Assembly (NCBI GenBank): GCA_965197405.1
Contig: OZ240206.1
Span: forward strand, 62,001 to 126,000
DNA from: G965197405 sp965197405
Lineage (GTDB): Bacteria; Chloroflexota; Dehalococcoidia; Lucifugimonadales; JAGWBF01
Direction of reading: 5' to 3'
Length of the DNA stretch: 64,000 nt
The notes under the pieces are model-generated. The model was not told the origin of the DNA, did no database searches, and saw only the letters and a program-made list of their open reading frames with translations. The position numbers were made by a program, and so were the translations under genes. Positions 23,932-33,067 of the stretch are shown piece by piece (the first letter of the stretch is position 1; the number at the start of each line of letters is the position of its first letter).

Positions 23932-26262
23932 CTATGTTTCCACCGCTACCAGCTCTCTTTGGGGGGCATCCCCTGCCCATGCGCAGGAGGTGCATCTCAC
24001 GCCCTTCTGACCGGAGGAGACCATAAGCCCGCCACACTCCGGGCATGGTTCAGTCACGGGTCTCTGGTTCAGGATAAATTCACAGTCCGGGTAACGGGAG
24101 CAGCCGTAGAAGACCTTTCTTCCCCTACCCTTGGGCTTGCGCTGTACCAGGTCGCCCCCGCACCTGGGACAATCAACGCCTATCTTGTTCAGTATGCGTT
24201 TGGTGTTCTTGCAAGTGGGGAAGTCGGAACAGGCCATGAACCTGCCGAAGCGGCCCGTCTTTATAACCATGGGGTTGCCGCAGCTGTCGCACACCTCGTC
24301 GGTGGCCTCTTCAACTTTGACTCGCGGCATCGTCTCGGCAGCCACCTCCAGGGACTTCCGGAAGGGGCTGTAGAAGTCCTGGAGCATGGGGACCCACTGC
24401 CTTTCCCCCCTGGCCACCTCGTCCAGCTCGCCCTCCATCCTAGCGGTGAACGTGGTGTCCATGATGTCGGCGAAGAACTGGGACAGCAGGTCGGACACCG
24501 TGCTGCCCAGGATGGTCGGCGTCAGCTTGCCCTGCTCCTTCCGTACGTAGTGCCTGTCCTCTATGGTGGAGATAATGGGCGCGTACGTGCTGGGCCTGCC
24601 TATGCCGTTCTCCTCCAGGGCCTTGATAAGGCTGGCTTCGGTGAACCGGGGCGGCGGTTGGGTGAAGTGCTGTTTGGGGTCGAGCTTCAGGCAATCGAGC
24701 ATCTCGCCCTTGGAAAGCTCCGGCAGGGGACCTTTGCCATCCTCGTCGTCGGCATCGTCTTTGCCTTCCAAATAGAGGACGCGAAAGCCGGGGAACTTGA
24801 GCACGGAACCGGTCGCCCTGAATACATACACTTTATCGCTGCCCTGACACTTCGCTTCGGTGTCCACGGTGGTGGCGTCGGACCGGGCATCCGCTATCTG
24901 GCTGGCCAGCATACGCCGCCAGATGAGGTCGTACAGCTTGAACTGGTCGGAGGAGAGGTAGGGCTTCATCGCCTGGGGCTCCCGGCGTATGGAAGTGGGA
25001 CGGATGGCCTCGTGGGCTTCCTGGGCCGCCTTGGCCTTCTTTCTGAATACGCGCGTCTGGTGGGGCAGGTACTCCTCGCCGAACTTCTGGCGGATGTACT
25101 CCCGCGCCTCCTGAAGAGCGGAGGGGGCCACATGGGTGGAATCGGTACGCATGTAGGTGATGAGGCCGACGGAGCCTTCGCTGCCTATGGACAGGCCCTC
25201 GTACAGCTGCTGGGCGGCGGACATGGTCCTTTTGGCCGAGAAGCGGAGCTTGCGTCCGGCCTCCTGCTGGAGGGTGCTGGTGATGAAGGGGGGGGAGGGC
25301 GACTGCTTTACCTCCCGCTTTTTGACCTCGGCCACGGCGTGCTCCGCGCCCCGTAGGTCCTCTTCTATCCGGCTTGCGGCAGGCCCATCAGGTATACTCA
25401 GCTTTGCCTTCTGGCCCTTGACGGAGTTGAGGAGGGCGGTGAAGGGTTCCTTCTCGTCTTTTTTGGTACGCCCCTTCTTCTGGAGCCGCGCTTCGATAGT
25501 CCAGTATTCCCTGGGAACAAAAGCCTCAATCTCCTTCTCTCGCTCTACCACCATCCGCAACGCCACGGACTGGACCCTGCCTGCCGAGAGGCCGCGCTGG
25601 ACCTTGCGCCACAGCAGGGGGCTAATCTGGTAGCCGACCAGCCGGTCCAGGATGCGCCGGGCCTGTTGAGCGTTGACCAACTCCTCATCTATGCTCCGGG
25701 GGTGGTTGAAGGCGTCCTTCACAGCCTCCTGGGTTATCTCGTGGAACACCACTCTGTGCATGGGTATATCGCTGTTGTCCCAGTCCATCGCCCTGACCAG
25801 GTGCCAGGATATAGCCTCGCCCTCCCTGTCAGGGTCCGTGGCCAGGTATATGGAGGACGCCCTATCTCCCAGGGCCTTGAGCTCCTGGACGACGGCCTGC
25901 TTGTCTTTGAGCACAGAGTAGGAAGGGGCAAACCCGTCTTCGATGTCCACGCCCAGCTTACCCTTGGGCAGGTCGCGAACATGGCCCTGGGACGCCTTCA
26001 CGACGAAGTCCCCTCCCAGGATTCTCTCTATGGTCCGGGCCTTGGCGGGGGACTCGACCACCACCAGGTTCGTAGCCCCGCCGTCAGACGCGGTCGCGCT
26101 CTTTCGGGACCTGCCCGAACTGCCGGAACTGGATGAGGTCTTCGCTCCCGCAGGAGCCTTTTTTGCCTTTCCGTTATTTAATCTACCCCCTTTGGCCTTG
26201 GTTGGGGGGGCCTCAAGGGCCACGGCTTTCTCGTCTTTCTTACTCCTAGAATTAGTTGCCAT
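23932..26262 (-). CDS. topA: DNA topoisomerase I (type IA)
   Basis: 776 residues. A Lys/Ala/Ser-rich N-terminal extension of about 60 residues precedes the Toprim domain (LVVVESPAKARTIERIL; DPDREGEAISWHL). The active-site Tyr lies in SVGLITYMRTDSTHV near residue 370. Three C-terminal zinc ribbons have paired cysteines (CDSCGNP...CSDFPTC, CPRCGGD...CSRYPDC, CPECGGL...CTSC). It relaxes negative supercoils. It overlaps dprA by 11 bases, a conserved dprA-topA-xer arrangement. Confidence 0.96.
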   Translation of the reverse strand: MATNSRSKKDEKAVALEAPPTKAKGGRLNNGKAKKAPAGAKTSSSSGSSGRSRKSATASDGGATNLVVVESPAKARTIERILGGDFVVKASQGHVRDLPKGKLGVDIEDGFAPSYSVLKDKQAVVQELKALGDRASSIYLATDPDREGEAISWHLVRAMDWDNSDIPMHRVVFHEITQEAVKDAFNHPRSIDEELVNAQQARRILDRLVGYQISPLLWRKVQRGLSAGRVQSVALRMVVEREKEIEAFVPREYWTIEARLQKKGRTKKDEKEPFTALLNSVKGQKAKLSIPDGPAASRIEEDLRGAEHAVAEVKKREVKQSPSPPFITSTLQQEAGRKLRFSAKRTMSAAQQLYEGLSIGSEGSVGLITYMRTDSTHVAPSALQEAREYIRQKFGEEYLPHQTRVFRKKAKAAQEAHEAIRPTSIRREPQAMKPYLSSDQFKLYDLIWRRMLASQIADARSDATTVDTEAKCQGSDKVYVFRATGSVLKFPGFRVLYLEGKDDADDEDGKGPLPELSKGEMLDCLKLDPKQHFTQPPPRFTEASLIKALEENGIGRPSTYAPIISTIEDRHYVRKEQGKLTPTILGSTVSDLLSQFFADIMDTTFTARMEGELDEVARGERQWVPMLQDFYSPFRKSLEVAAETMPRVKVEEATDEVCDSCGNPMVIKTGRFGRFMACSDFPTCKNTKRILNKIGVDCPRCGGDLVQRKPKGRGRKVFYGCSRYPDCEFILNQRPVTEPCPECGGLMVSSGQKGVRCTSCAWAGDAPQRELVAVET

Positions 26263-27361
26263 ATTCAGCTAGCGCCTCCCGAATCCGTATATAGCGCATA
26301 CCTCCAACCTGCTTTATCACTCCCTTCAACTCCATCACCGCGAGCGTGCTGCTGACTACAGTGATGGGCAGCCCGGCCTGTCTACGGATTTCGTCTATAT
26401 GTACCGGCTCGTGAGTGACGTGGTTGAGGAGCAGCGATTCATTGTCGCCCTGGGGCTGGATGATGCTCCGCATCTCAATCTGGTGAGCCACTACCGTGAG
26501 GTTCAGTTCCTCCAGCACGTCTTTATAGTTGGTGACCAGCTTCGCGCCATCCTGGATAAGGCTGTTGGTGCCCCGGCTCGCGGGAGAGAAGATGCTTCCT
26601 GGAACGCAAAAGACCTCCCGGTCCTGCTCAAGGGCGCTGCGAACTGTCAGGAGAGCGCCGCTTATGTCGCCCGCCTCCACTACCAGGGTTCCCAGGGTCA
26701 TGCCGCTTATCAGCCGGTTGCGCCGGGGAAAGTGGCGCGCCTCGGGCTTGGCTCCCAATGGGTGCTCGCTCACCAGCGCCCCGGACTCCTCTATGTCGCG
26801 GGCCAGCCTCGCGTGCTCAGGGGGATAAACTACATCCAGTCCGCTGCCAAAGACGGCTATGGTGCGGCCACCGGACTCCAGGGCGGCGCGATGAGCTACC
26901 GAGTCTATCCCCCGGGCAAGGCCGCTGACTACAGTGACCCCGTTCCTGGACAGGTCCTTGGACAGGGCGCCGGCCACTTCCCGGCCGTAGGCGGTGGCCT
27001 TGCGCGTGCCGACCACCGCGACGGAGCGCTGGTCCTCCGGCAAGATTCCCCCCCGGACGTACAGTACCGGCGGCGGATCGGGTATCTCCTTCAGTCTGGG
27101 CGGGTACATGGAGTCGTGCCAGTTTATAGCCTTCACCCCGGCCCGCTCCAGCTTTTCCATCTCTCCATCGGGAGAGATGGCGGCGCGATGGGATACGATG
27201 GCGCGGGCAGTCTTGTCATCCAGGCCGGCAGCTTTAAGCTCTCCCAGCCCGGCCATCCAGGCCTCGTCAAGGGAACTGAAATATCTTTCCAGGAGGCGAA
27301 ACTTGACCGTTCCCAGGTTGGGGATGCGGGTGAGAGTGATCCAGTGCTTTATATCGGCCAT
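26252..27361 (-). CDS. dprA: DNA-processing protein DprA
   Basis: 369 residues. A helical N-terminal part (HWITLTRIPNLGTVKFRLLERYF) is followed by the Rossmann-like DprA core: YPPRLKEIPDPPPVLYVRG, SVAVVGTRKATAYGRE, VSGLARGIDSVAHRAALESGG, GSGLDVVYPPEHARL and REVFCVPGSIFSPASRGTNSLIQDGAKLV. A winged-helix-like C-terminal domain ends the protein. DprA loads RecA on incoming single-stranded DNA in natural transformation. It is the first gene of the long minus-strand series. Confidence 0.94.
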   Translation of the reverse strand: MADIKHWITLTRIPNLGTVKFRLLERYFSSLDEAWMAGLGELKAAGLDDKTARAIVSHRAAISPDGEMEKLERAGVKAINWHDSMYPPRLKEIPDPPPVLYVRGGILPEDQRSVAVVGTRKATAYGREVAGALSKDLSRNGVTVVSGLARGIDSVAHRAALESGGRTIAVFGSGLDVVYPPEHARLARDIEESGALVSEHPLGAKPEARHFPRRNRLISGMTLGTLVVEAGDISGALLTVRSALEQDREVFCVPGSIFSPASRGTNSLIQDGAKLVTNYKDVLEELNLTVVAHQIEMRSIIQPQGDNESLLLNHVTHEPVHIDEIRRQAGLPITVVSSTLAVMELKGVIKQVGGMRYIRIREALAEYGN

Positions 27362-27430
27362 TGCTTCCCAATTCTAGCATACGGCAGAAGTCGTAACAAC
27401 GCAGCTTTATCCATAATTTACCGAATCCGC

Positions 27431-27454
27431 GAGTCTCGCGAGTCTCGCGAGTCT
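27431..27454. repeat. 9-bp tandem repeat (GAGTCTCGC)
   Basis: GAGTCTCGC occurs twice in tandem followed by GAGTCT, between dprA and tRNA-Ser. It is short and non-coding; no function is evident. Confidence 0.6.
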
Positions 27455-27535
27455 AATGTGGGGCAGCCCAATGACCAACTGCAACCGGAAGAGCGGGAAG
27501 AAGGCCTGGAGGGGAGGCCCACTATAAAAGGGGCA

Positions 27536-27626
27536 TGGCGGAGAGGGTGGGATTCGAACCCACGAGAGGCTTGTGACCCCTACGCGCTTTCCAGGCGCGC
27601 CTGTTCGACCACTCCAGCACCTCTCC
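27536..27626 (-). tRNA. tRNA-Ser (GGA)
   Basis: Minus strand begins GGAGAGG, pairing with CCTCTCC at the 3' end; loop CTGGAAA gives anticodon GGA. A long variable arm and T-arm GTGGGTTCGAATCCCAC are present. Discriminator G and an encoded CCA follow. Confidence 0.95.
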
Positions 27627-27699
27627 CCTAGCAACGGCCATTATACCATCGTGTGCCGTGCGGTGTCGAAGAGAATTCCCGTAGAATTCGCGGGGGCCG

Positions 27700-28947
27700 T
27701 CACGGTTGGCCCACCCTGTCCCCGGCCCCATCCTTGACCTTGAGAGCAGCGCCGGCAATGAAGGCCAGCAGGGACACGCCGGCGCTCAGCACTGCGCCTA
27801 TCTTGGCCGGCTCCTCGAAATCGGACCCTGGGAAAGCCTTTCCGGCCACAAAGAGGGCCACGGTGAGGCCCAGGCCCGCGATAAGCCCGACCACGACAAG
27901 ATGCTTCAAGCCCACGCCACCAGGCAGCGGGAAGCCGAATCTGGAGGCTGCTCCGGAGAACAAGGAGATGCCGACAGTCTTTCCGACGACCAGGGACAGG
28001 AGCACGATCCAGGTCACAGGGTTGATATTGGCAAAGGGGGCGCCCACATTGGCAAAGGCGAAGAAGAACAGACCTATGTCCACGAATGGCTTGGTATGGT
28101 GCTCGAACCGCTCCAAAGTGCCGTGGGCATTACCCGGGCCGTGGGCGGACGAGAGGCCGCTCTGCCCCCCGTCGCCAGCATAATGCGCCTTTGTCTTGTG
28201 ACTGGGCAGGAAGGGCACGATTATTACCAGGGCCAGCGCTGCCTCAACCCCCGTCAGGAGCAGGCCGAACCAGCTCATCGCCCCGGCGATGAAGATGTAT
28301 GGGAGCCAGGAGCTGACCCCCATACGGCGCATCGCGAACGCGACCGCCGCGCCTCCGGCGATGAGCAGCACCCAGACCGGCTCGATGGGGAAATGTGGGT
28401 CGGGGTAGAAGATCGCTATGATCGCCAGGCCAATGGCATCGTCGGCAACGGCCAGCAGCAGCAGAAAGTTGACCGCGTTGTGCAAGGGACCGAAAACTAT
28501 CCGGGCTACCAGCCAGGCAAGGGCGATGTCCGTGGCCGTTGGGATGCCCCATCCGTTGCTCACTTCCGAGAAGCTGTCCGTGCCGCCGTAGAATACGAAG
28601 GTCAGCAGAAAATACAAGCCCGCCGGGCCGAGGATCCCTCCCAGGGTGCCCAGCAGGGGATTGATGGCCTTGTTGATCGGGTTCAACGATCCGCCAGGCA
28701 GGATGGAGTCGGTTATCTCCTTGGTGGCGACGCCAAAGAAGAACACCATGAATATACCGTTGATGAGAAAGTGGGCAGTCAGCGAATGTCCGAACAGGGA
28801 CACGCCTTCGCCGAAAACATGATAGTCCACCAGCTTTTCGTAGAAGTGGTCGTCTACGTTGGCCACCGCCAGGCCGGCGATGACGCCGACAATGAGGGGG
28901 ATAGAGTAGTCCTGCAATATGTGGAACAGCTGCCTGGCCGTGCTCAA
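27700..28947 (-). CDS. nhaA: Na+/H+ antiporter NhaA
   Basis: 415 residues, strongly hydrophobic, about eleven to twelve membrane helices. The NhaA functional segments are present: NGWGIPTATDIALAWLV carries the Asp equivalent to E. coli Asp133, and AVADDAIGLAIIAIFY carries the Asp pair equivalent to Asp163-Asp164. NGIFMVFFFGVATKEI is also typical. A His/Gly-rich cytoplasmic loop (SHKTKAHYAGDGGQSG) separates the two halves. It exchanges Na+ for H+ at alkaline pH. It stands alone between two tRNA-scale intergenic regions. Confidence 0.93.
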   Translation of the reverse strand: MSTARQLFHILQDYSIPLIVGVIAGLAVANVDDHFYEKLVDYHVFGEGVSLFGHSLTAHFLINGIFMVFFFGVATKEITDSILPGGSLNPINKAINPLLGTLGGILGPAGLYFLLTFVFYGGTDSFSEVSNGWGIPTATDIALAWLVARIVFGPLHNAVNFLLLLAVADDAIGLAIIAIFYPDPHFPIEPVWVLLIAGGAAVAFAMRRMGVSSWLPYIFIAGAMSWFGLLLTGVEAALALVIIVPFLPSHKTKAHYAGDGGQSGLSSAHGPGNAHGTLERFEHHTKPFVDIGLFFFAFANVGAPFANINPVTWIVLLSLVVGKTVGISLFSGAASRFGFPLPGGVGLKHLVVVGLIAGLGLTVALFVAGKAFPGSDFEEPAKIGAVLSAGVSLLAFIAGAALKVKDGAGDRVGQP

Positions 28948-29145
28948 GGCCCCTCCCGATTCTCGTCTTTCATGGAAATTCCTTTAGCGTGTTTGGGTCA
29001 ATGGCCTCGGATTATACCACTAGAGCGGGAAAGCTCCAAGTTTGGAGCTACCGCGGCGCGTTTCCATTCAGGTGGCTAAGTTTCCTCTGAGTCGTCCCTG
29101 CCCGGCGTCTCCTGTTACGGGCAGGCCACTCGCAACCCGGGTTAT

Positions 29146-29300
29146 GTCATTCCGAGCGCAGCGAGGAATCTAAAAATCCATGCTCTCGAATAAGCCCGCG
29201 TCTGAGATTCCTCACTCCGCGGAGTTCATCCTGAGCGCAGCCGAAGGGCTCCATTCGGAATGACACATTGGCACTGCCAAACCACCTGAAACGCAACGCT
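29146..29300. repeat. Dispersed repeat, variant form
   Basis: Starts GTCATTCCGAGCGCAGCGAG and contains the inverse arm AGATTCCTCACTCCGC...CGGAATGACA, then a tail ACTGCCAAACCACCTGAAAC shared with 37449-37596. The CAGGG terminus of the other copies is not apparent. It occupies the ~520-base gap between nhaA and glmU, which otherwise shows only a small palindrome (AGCTCCAA-GT-TTGGAGCT) near 29030. Confidence 0.7.
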
Positions 29301-29469
29301 GCCAGATACCGTCCGGATCGCTGCGACATAGACGAGTCCTTATTACTCGCCTGCGCGCCTGGACCATAATACACCGACCCTTGACTGGGAGATGGCAGGC
29401 CCTTTAACATGAGGCTACCCTCATGCGAAGAAGGGGTAATTGCCGATACTGACCGGGGGGTGCCGTACA

Positions 29470-30861
29470 ATGGAGGTCTGGGCCGGAGTAGTCATGGCAG
29501 CTGGCAGGGGCACGAGGATGAAGTCAAGAGTGCCCAAGATATTCCACAAGCTATGTGGCCGGGAGTTGGTGAGCTATTCGGTAGAGGCCCTCAGGTGTGC
29601 AGGGATTAGTCGTATCGTAGCTATAGTTTCCCCGGAAAACGAAGAGGGCCTGAAGGGCCTGTTGGGAGACTCCGTGGAATACGTAATCCAGACGGGACTT
29701 TTAGGCACGGCCCACGCTCTCCTCCAGTCGTCCGGCTTGCTCCAGGGACGCGCAGAACAGATAATGGTGCTGGGCGCTGATTCACCCCTCATCCGCTCCG
29801 GCACGCTGGAGAGGCTGTCTTCTCGCCACCTTTCCAGGGACTCCCATGCAACCCTTCTCTCCGCTACCCCCGGTTTCCCGGCCGGTATGGAAGATATGGG
29901 CAGGGTGGTGCGAGGCGACGACGGCGGGGTAACGGCCATCGTTGAAGCCTCAGAGCTTACGGAGGACTCGCAGACGGCATCTGAGGTCAACGGCGGCGCT
30001 TACTGCTTCAAAGCCTCGTGGCTATGGGATAGCCTGCCTCGCATCGAGAGGTCCGGGGGAGGAGAGTTCTACCTTACCTCTCTGGTAGACCTGGCAGCCT
30101 CTCAGGGCGAGGGGGTGGACGCCCTGGTCCTTGAAGACGCGGAGGAAGTCATTGGAATCAACAACCGGCTCCAGCTAGCCCGGGCCGAGACGGCCATGCG
30201 GCGGAGAATCCGGGACCACTGGATGCTGGAGGGCGTCACCATGCTTGACCCGGCCTCCATTTTTCTGGATGCCTCGGTGGAGCTGGGAGAAGATACGGTG
30301 ATATACCCCAACACCATGGTCCTGGGACGCTCGAGGATAGGCAGTGGATGCACTATAGGCCCCAATGCAACGATTCAGGACTCCGTGATTGGCAACGGGT
30401 GCAGGGTTGTGGCCTCCTTCCTGGAGGAGGCCACACTGGAGGCGTCGGTTGATATAGGGCCTTTCAGCCACCTGAGACCGGGGGCTTATCTGGAGAGCAG
30501 CGTTCACATAGGCAACTTTTGTGAGATCAAAAACAGCCGGTTGGGGCGCGGCGTCGCTATGGGACATTTCGGCTACGTAGGCGACGCCTCCATAGGGGCC
30601 GACGTGAATCTTGGGGCTGGCATGGTGACGTGCAACTACGATGGGGTGACCAAGCACCCGACGGTGGTAGAGGAGGGCGCCTTCATCGGCTGCGATACCA
30701 TGTTCGTAGCGCCAGTCAAGGTAGGCGCAGGGGCCGTCACAGGCGCGGGCGCAGTGGTGACAAAGGACGTGCCACCCCATAGACTGGCGGTGGGCGTACC
30801 TGCTACAATAAAGGAGACCACAAAAGCCCCCCGGAAACAGACTGACCGGTTAGCTCTCTAG
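29470..30861 (+). CDS. glmU: Bifunctional UDP-GlcNAc pyrophosphorylase / GlcN-1-P N-acetyltransferase
   Basis: 463 residues. The N-terminal uridylyltransferase has GVVMAAGRGTRMKSRVPKIFHKLCGRE, GTAHALLQ and VLGADSPLI (in place of the usual GDxPL). The C-terminal left-handed beta helix of hexapeptide repeats carries the acetyltransferase site: FSHLRPGAYL, CEIKNSRLG, MGHFGYVGDASIG with the catalytic His, and GAGMVTCNYDGVTKHPT. It makes UDP-GlcNAc for peptidoglycan and glycan synthesis. ATG 29470 is preceded by a G-rich site; an upstream start would add ten residues. Confidence 0.93.
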   Translation: MEVWAGVVMAAGRGTRMKSRVPKIFHKLCGRELVSYSVEALRCAGISRIVAIVSPENEEGLKGLLGDSVEYVIQTGLLGTAHALLQSSGLLQGRAEQIMVLGADSPLIRSGTLERLSSRHLSRDSHATLLSATPGFPAGMEDMGRVVRGDDGGVTAIVEASELTEDSQTASEVNGGAYCFKASWLWDSLPRIERSGGGEFYLTSLVDLAASQGEGVDALVLEDAEEVIGINNRLQLARAETAMRRRIRDHWMLEGVTMLDPASIFLDASVELGEDTVIYPNTMVLGRSRIGSGCTIGPNATIQDSVIGNGCRVVASFLEEATLEASVDIGPFSHLRPGAYLESSVHIGNFCEIKNSRLGRGVAMGHFGYVGDASIGADVNLGAGMVTCNYDGVTKHPTVVEEGAFIGCDTMFVAPVKVGAGAVTGAGAVVTKDVPPHRLAVGVPATIKETTKAPRKQTDRLAL

Positions 30862-30905
30862 AGGCCTCTTTACCCGCGCAGGCGTGGTAGAGAGGATGGA
30901 AGGAC

Positions 30906-32123
30906 TTGGATACAAGCGGTTTAGCATCAAGCCTATCCCTGGCGGCTTTCCTGGTAGTCTTTGCGTACCTGAGCCTGGTGAACAGCGCCCTCTCCCCAGG
31001 AAATGCCCCGTTTCGCGCACCCGAGCGCCTCAGCCGCCTCTCCCTGGCTCTCCGGCTCCTCAGATTAGCCAGCGTGGTGGCTGTGGTCCTATCAGCCCAG
31101 GCCCTGGTGCTCAGCCAGGGGGCGCCGAGTGTGGGGCTCATAGCCGTCGTCGCACTGGCGCTCCTGGCCTTCCTGGTGATCACATACGGGGCCGCGAAGC
31201 TCCTCTCTGCACGCTACCCCATCCCGGTATCCAAGCTGACCTGGCCGCTCCAGGCCTCCCTTTTGCTCCTGCTCAACTCCCCGAAGGCAGAGGAAGCCCA
31301 ACAGGGAGAATCGGAGACAAACAATGGCGCGGGGTACGATCTGGAGGGCTTGGAGTCGCCGGATACGGCCCCCGTGGTAATTACCGAGGAGGAACAGGCA
31401 AGGCTCGACCCCCGGGAACGCCTGATGATACGCTCAATCCTCCGGCTGGACGACTCCACAGCCCGGGAGATTATGGTGCCCAGAGTGGATATTGTAGCTG
31501 TGGAGTCGGACACTCCCCTTACCGGAGTAGCCGGCCGTATGCTGGAGTCGGGGCATAGTCGCCTTCCCGTGTACAGCGAGACTATAGACAACGTCGTCGG
31601 CGTCGTCCACTCCCGCGACCTGCTCGCCTTCCTTGAGAGGAGAGGCGAAAATCCTTCCCTCGATAAGATTATAAGGCCCGCCTTCTTCATACCAGAGTCG
31701 AAGCGATTGGATGAGCTGCTCAGGGAGCTTCAGGAGAAGCGCATGCAGATGGCTATGGTGGTGGACGAGTATGGCGGCATAGAAGGCCTGGTCACTCTTG
31801 AGGACCTTCTTGAGGAGATCGTGGGCGAGATAGAGAGCGAGTTTTCCCCCAGCCTGGAGCCTCGCGTCGTGCCATTGGGAGACGGGGAGATCATGGTGGA
31901 TGCCAGAGTGAGTCTCGATGACCTTTCGGAGCTGCTTTCCATGCCCATAGGCAACGAAGACGTGGATACCGTCGGTGGGCTGGTATACAGCGCCTTGGGG
32001 AAGGTCCCCCAGGTGGGGGATGAGGTGCTTTATAACGGGCTGCGCATCGAGGTAGTTTCTCTACTTGGACGGAGAATCCGGAAGCTGAAGATGAGCAGGG
32101 CGGAGAAACACGAAGCCCAGTAG
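30906..32123 (+). CDS. CorC/HlyC-type CBS-domain membrane protein
   Basis: 405 residues. The N-terminal half has three hydrophobic helices and resembles a diverged, shortened CNNM/DUF21 domain. It is followed by the linker ITEEEQARLDPRERLMIRSILRLDD, a CBS pair from about residue 190 (AREIMVPRVDIVAVE, SRLPVYSETIDNVVGVVHSRDLLA, AMVVDEYGGIEGLVTLEDLLEEIVGEIESE), and a CorC/HlyC C-terminal domain (DARVSLDDLSELL, DVDTVGGLVYSALGKVPQVGDEV). Family members are linked to Mg/Co efflux or resistance. TTG 30906 with GGAAGGAC upstream is the apparent start, 45 bases after glmU. Confidence 0.86.
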   Translation: MDTSGLASSLSLAAFLVVFAYLSLVNSALSPGNAPFRAPERLSRLSLALRLLRLASVVAVVLSAQALVLSQGAPSVGLIAVVALALLAFLVITYGAAKLLSARYPIPVSKLTWPLQASLLLLLNSPKAEEAQQGESETNNGAGYDLEGLESPDTAPVVITEEEQARLDPRERLMIRSILRLDDSTAREIMVPRVDIVAVESDTPLTGVAGRMLESGHSRLPVYSETIDNVVGVVHSRDLLAFLERRGENPSLDKIIRPAFFIPESKRLDELLRELQEKRMQMAMVVDEYGGIEGLVTLEDLLEEIVGEIESEFSPSLEPRVVPLGDGEIMVDARVSLDDLSELLSMPIGNEDVDTVGGLVYSALGKVPQVGDEVLYNGLRIEVVSLLGRRIRKLKMSRAEKHEAQ

Positions 32124-32138
32124 ACCGCCAGGAAATGC

Positions 32139-32164
32139 GATGGGGACCTTATAAGGTCCCCATC
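32139..32164. terminator. Perfect palindrome, probable bidirectional terminator
   Basis: GATGGGGACCTTA followed by its exact reverse complement, a 26-bp perfect palindrome lying 15 bases after the CorC/HlyC gene and before a convergent gene. A pyrimidine-rich stretch ending CTTCTTTT follows on the plus strand. It fits a shared transcription terminator. Confidence 0.65.
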
Positions 32165-32219
32165 ATACCTCTCTTCTTTTGTGACCCACCCGTAGGCGGT
32201 ATCAGGCTCGAACCCCTGC

Positions 32220-32654
32220 TTATTTCTCCTCGACCACGACGAGGGGCGAGGTGGCCACAACGCCACTGACAGTGCTGGCGGCTATGGTGTAGATGCCTGG
32301 CGTCAAGAACTCGGGCAGTCGCCCGCCAAGGTTTACAGTGGTATCTGCCAGGAAAGCGCCTGCATCATTGGCTTGCCCACCCTGGAGGAGGATACTCTGG
32401 CCGGGCTTGCCCGTGATTATTTCAAAAAGGACGTACTCGGCGGGCACAAAGCCAGAGCCGGCTATTTCGAGGCTACCGCCGACCTCTACCTGTAGGGGTA
32501 TGGCCTGTATCTCAACCACTGAACTGGTTATCTGATTGCTTGGGCCGGAGCTTTGGCTGGGTTGGGTAGCTGCCCAGGTCACACTACTTATCAGGGTAAT
32601 GGCTATAATGACTAGAGCTACGACGGTGAGCTTGCTGTTGAGAATCCGCCTCAT
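32220..32654 (-). CDS. Secreted IPT/Ig-like domain protein
   Basis: 144 residues with an N-terminal signal peptide (MRRILNSKLTVVALVIIAITLISSVTWA, likely cut after WAA). The rest is one Ig-like beta domain, residues ~50-140: VGGSLEIAGSGFVPAEYVLFEIITG and GIYTIAASTVSGVVATSPLVV, which resembles IPT/TIG or 'MSCRAMM-like' adhesion modules. Probably exported and free or surface-associated. No partner gene is adjacent. The ~250 bases upstream hold nothing I can identify. Confidence 0.7.
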   Translation of the reverse strand: MRRILNSKLTVVALVIIAITLISSVTWAATQPSQSSGPSNQITSSVVEIQAIPLQVEVGGSLEIAGSGFVPAEYVLFEIITGKPGQSILLQGGQANDAGAFLADTTVNLGGRLPEFLTPGIYTIAASTVSGVVATSPLVVVEEK

Positions 32655-32902
32655 TAGGCCTCCTTTTCACATTACGCCTCAGGGGTCTGTCAGGTAGTCT
32701 GACCCTCTGCGCGGGTGACGCATCCTCATAACGAGTGAGGTCACGCATAATCATATTAGCACAGCTTTAAGATGTCAAGGCCTCAATGGACATTGTAAAG
32801 GAGAGTTTTTTGCCAGAACTCCGGGAAACCCCTTCCTGCGCCAGCAGAGAATAGCCGCCCATAGGTTGAAAAGCAAGGGGTGGTGCTATATGCTGATATA
32901 GA

Positions 32903-32991
32903 GGAGAGGTGGCCGAGTGGCTGAAGGCGCCGCTCTCGAAAAGCGGTATACCCTCGCGGTATCGTGGGTTCGAATCCCACCCTCTCCGCCA
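32903..32991 (+). tRNA. tRNA-Ser (CGA)
   Basis: GGAGAGG pairs with CCTCTCC; stem CCGCT/AGCGG with loop CTCGAAA gives anticodon CGA. The long variable arm (ATACCCTCGCGGTATC) and T-arm GTGGGTTCGAATCCCAC are typical. Discriminator G and CCA are encoded. Confidence 0.95.
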
Positions 32992-33067
32992 TTCCGGATG
33001 CACGTCAGGAGATACCCAATTTCCCCGGACTGACGGGCGCCGGGGCAGGCATAATGCCAGGGCGCGC

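Noticed and set aside
23869..25356. 495-residue plus-strand ORF
   Set aside because: It lies opposite topA, has no recognisable domain and is a shadow of high-GC codon use.
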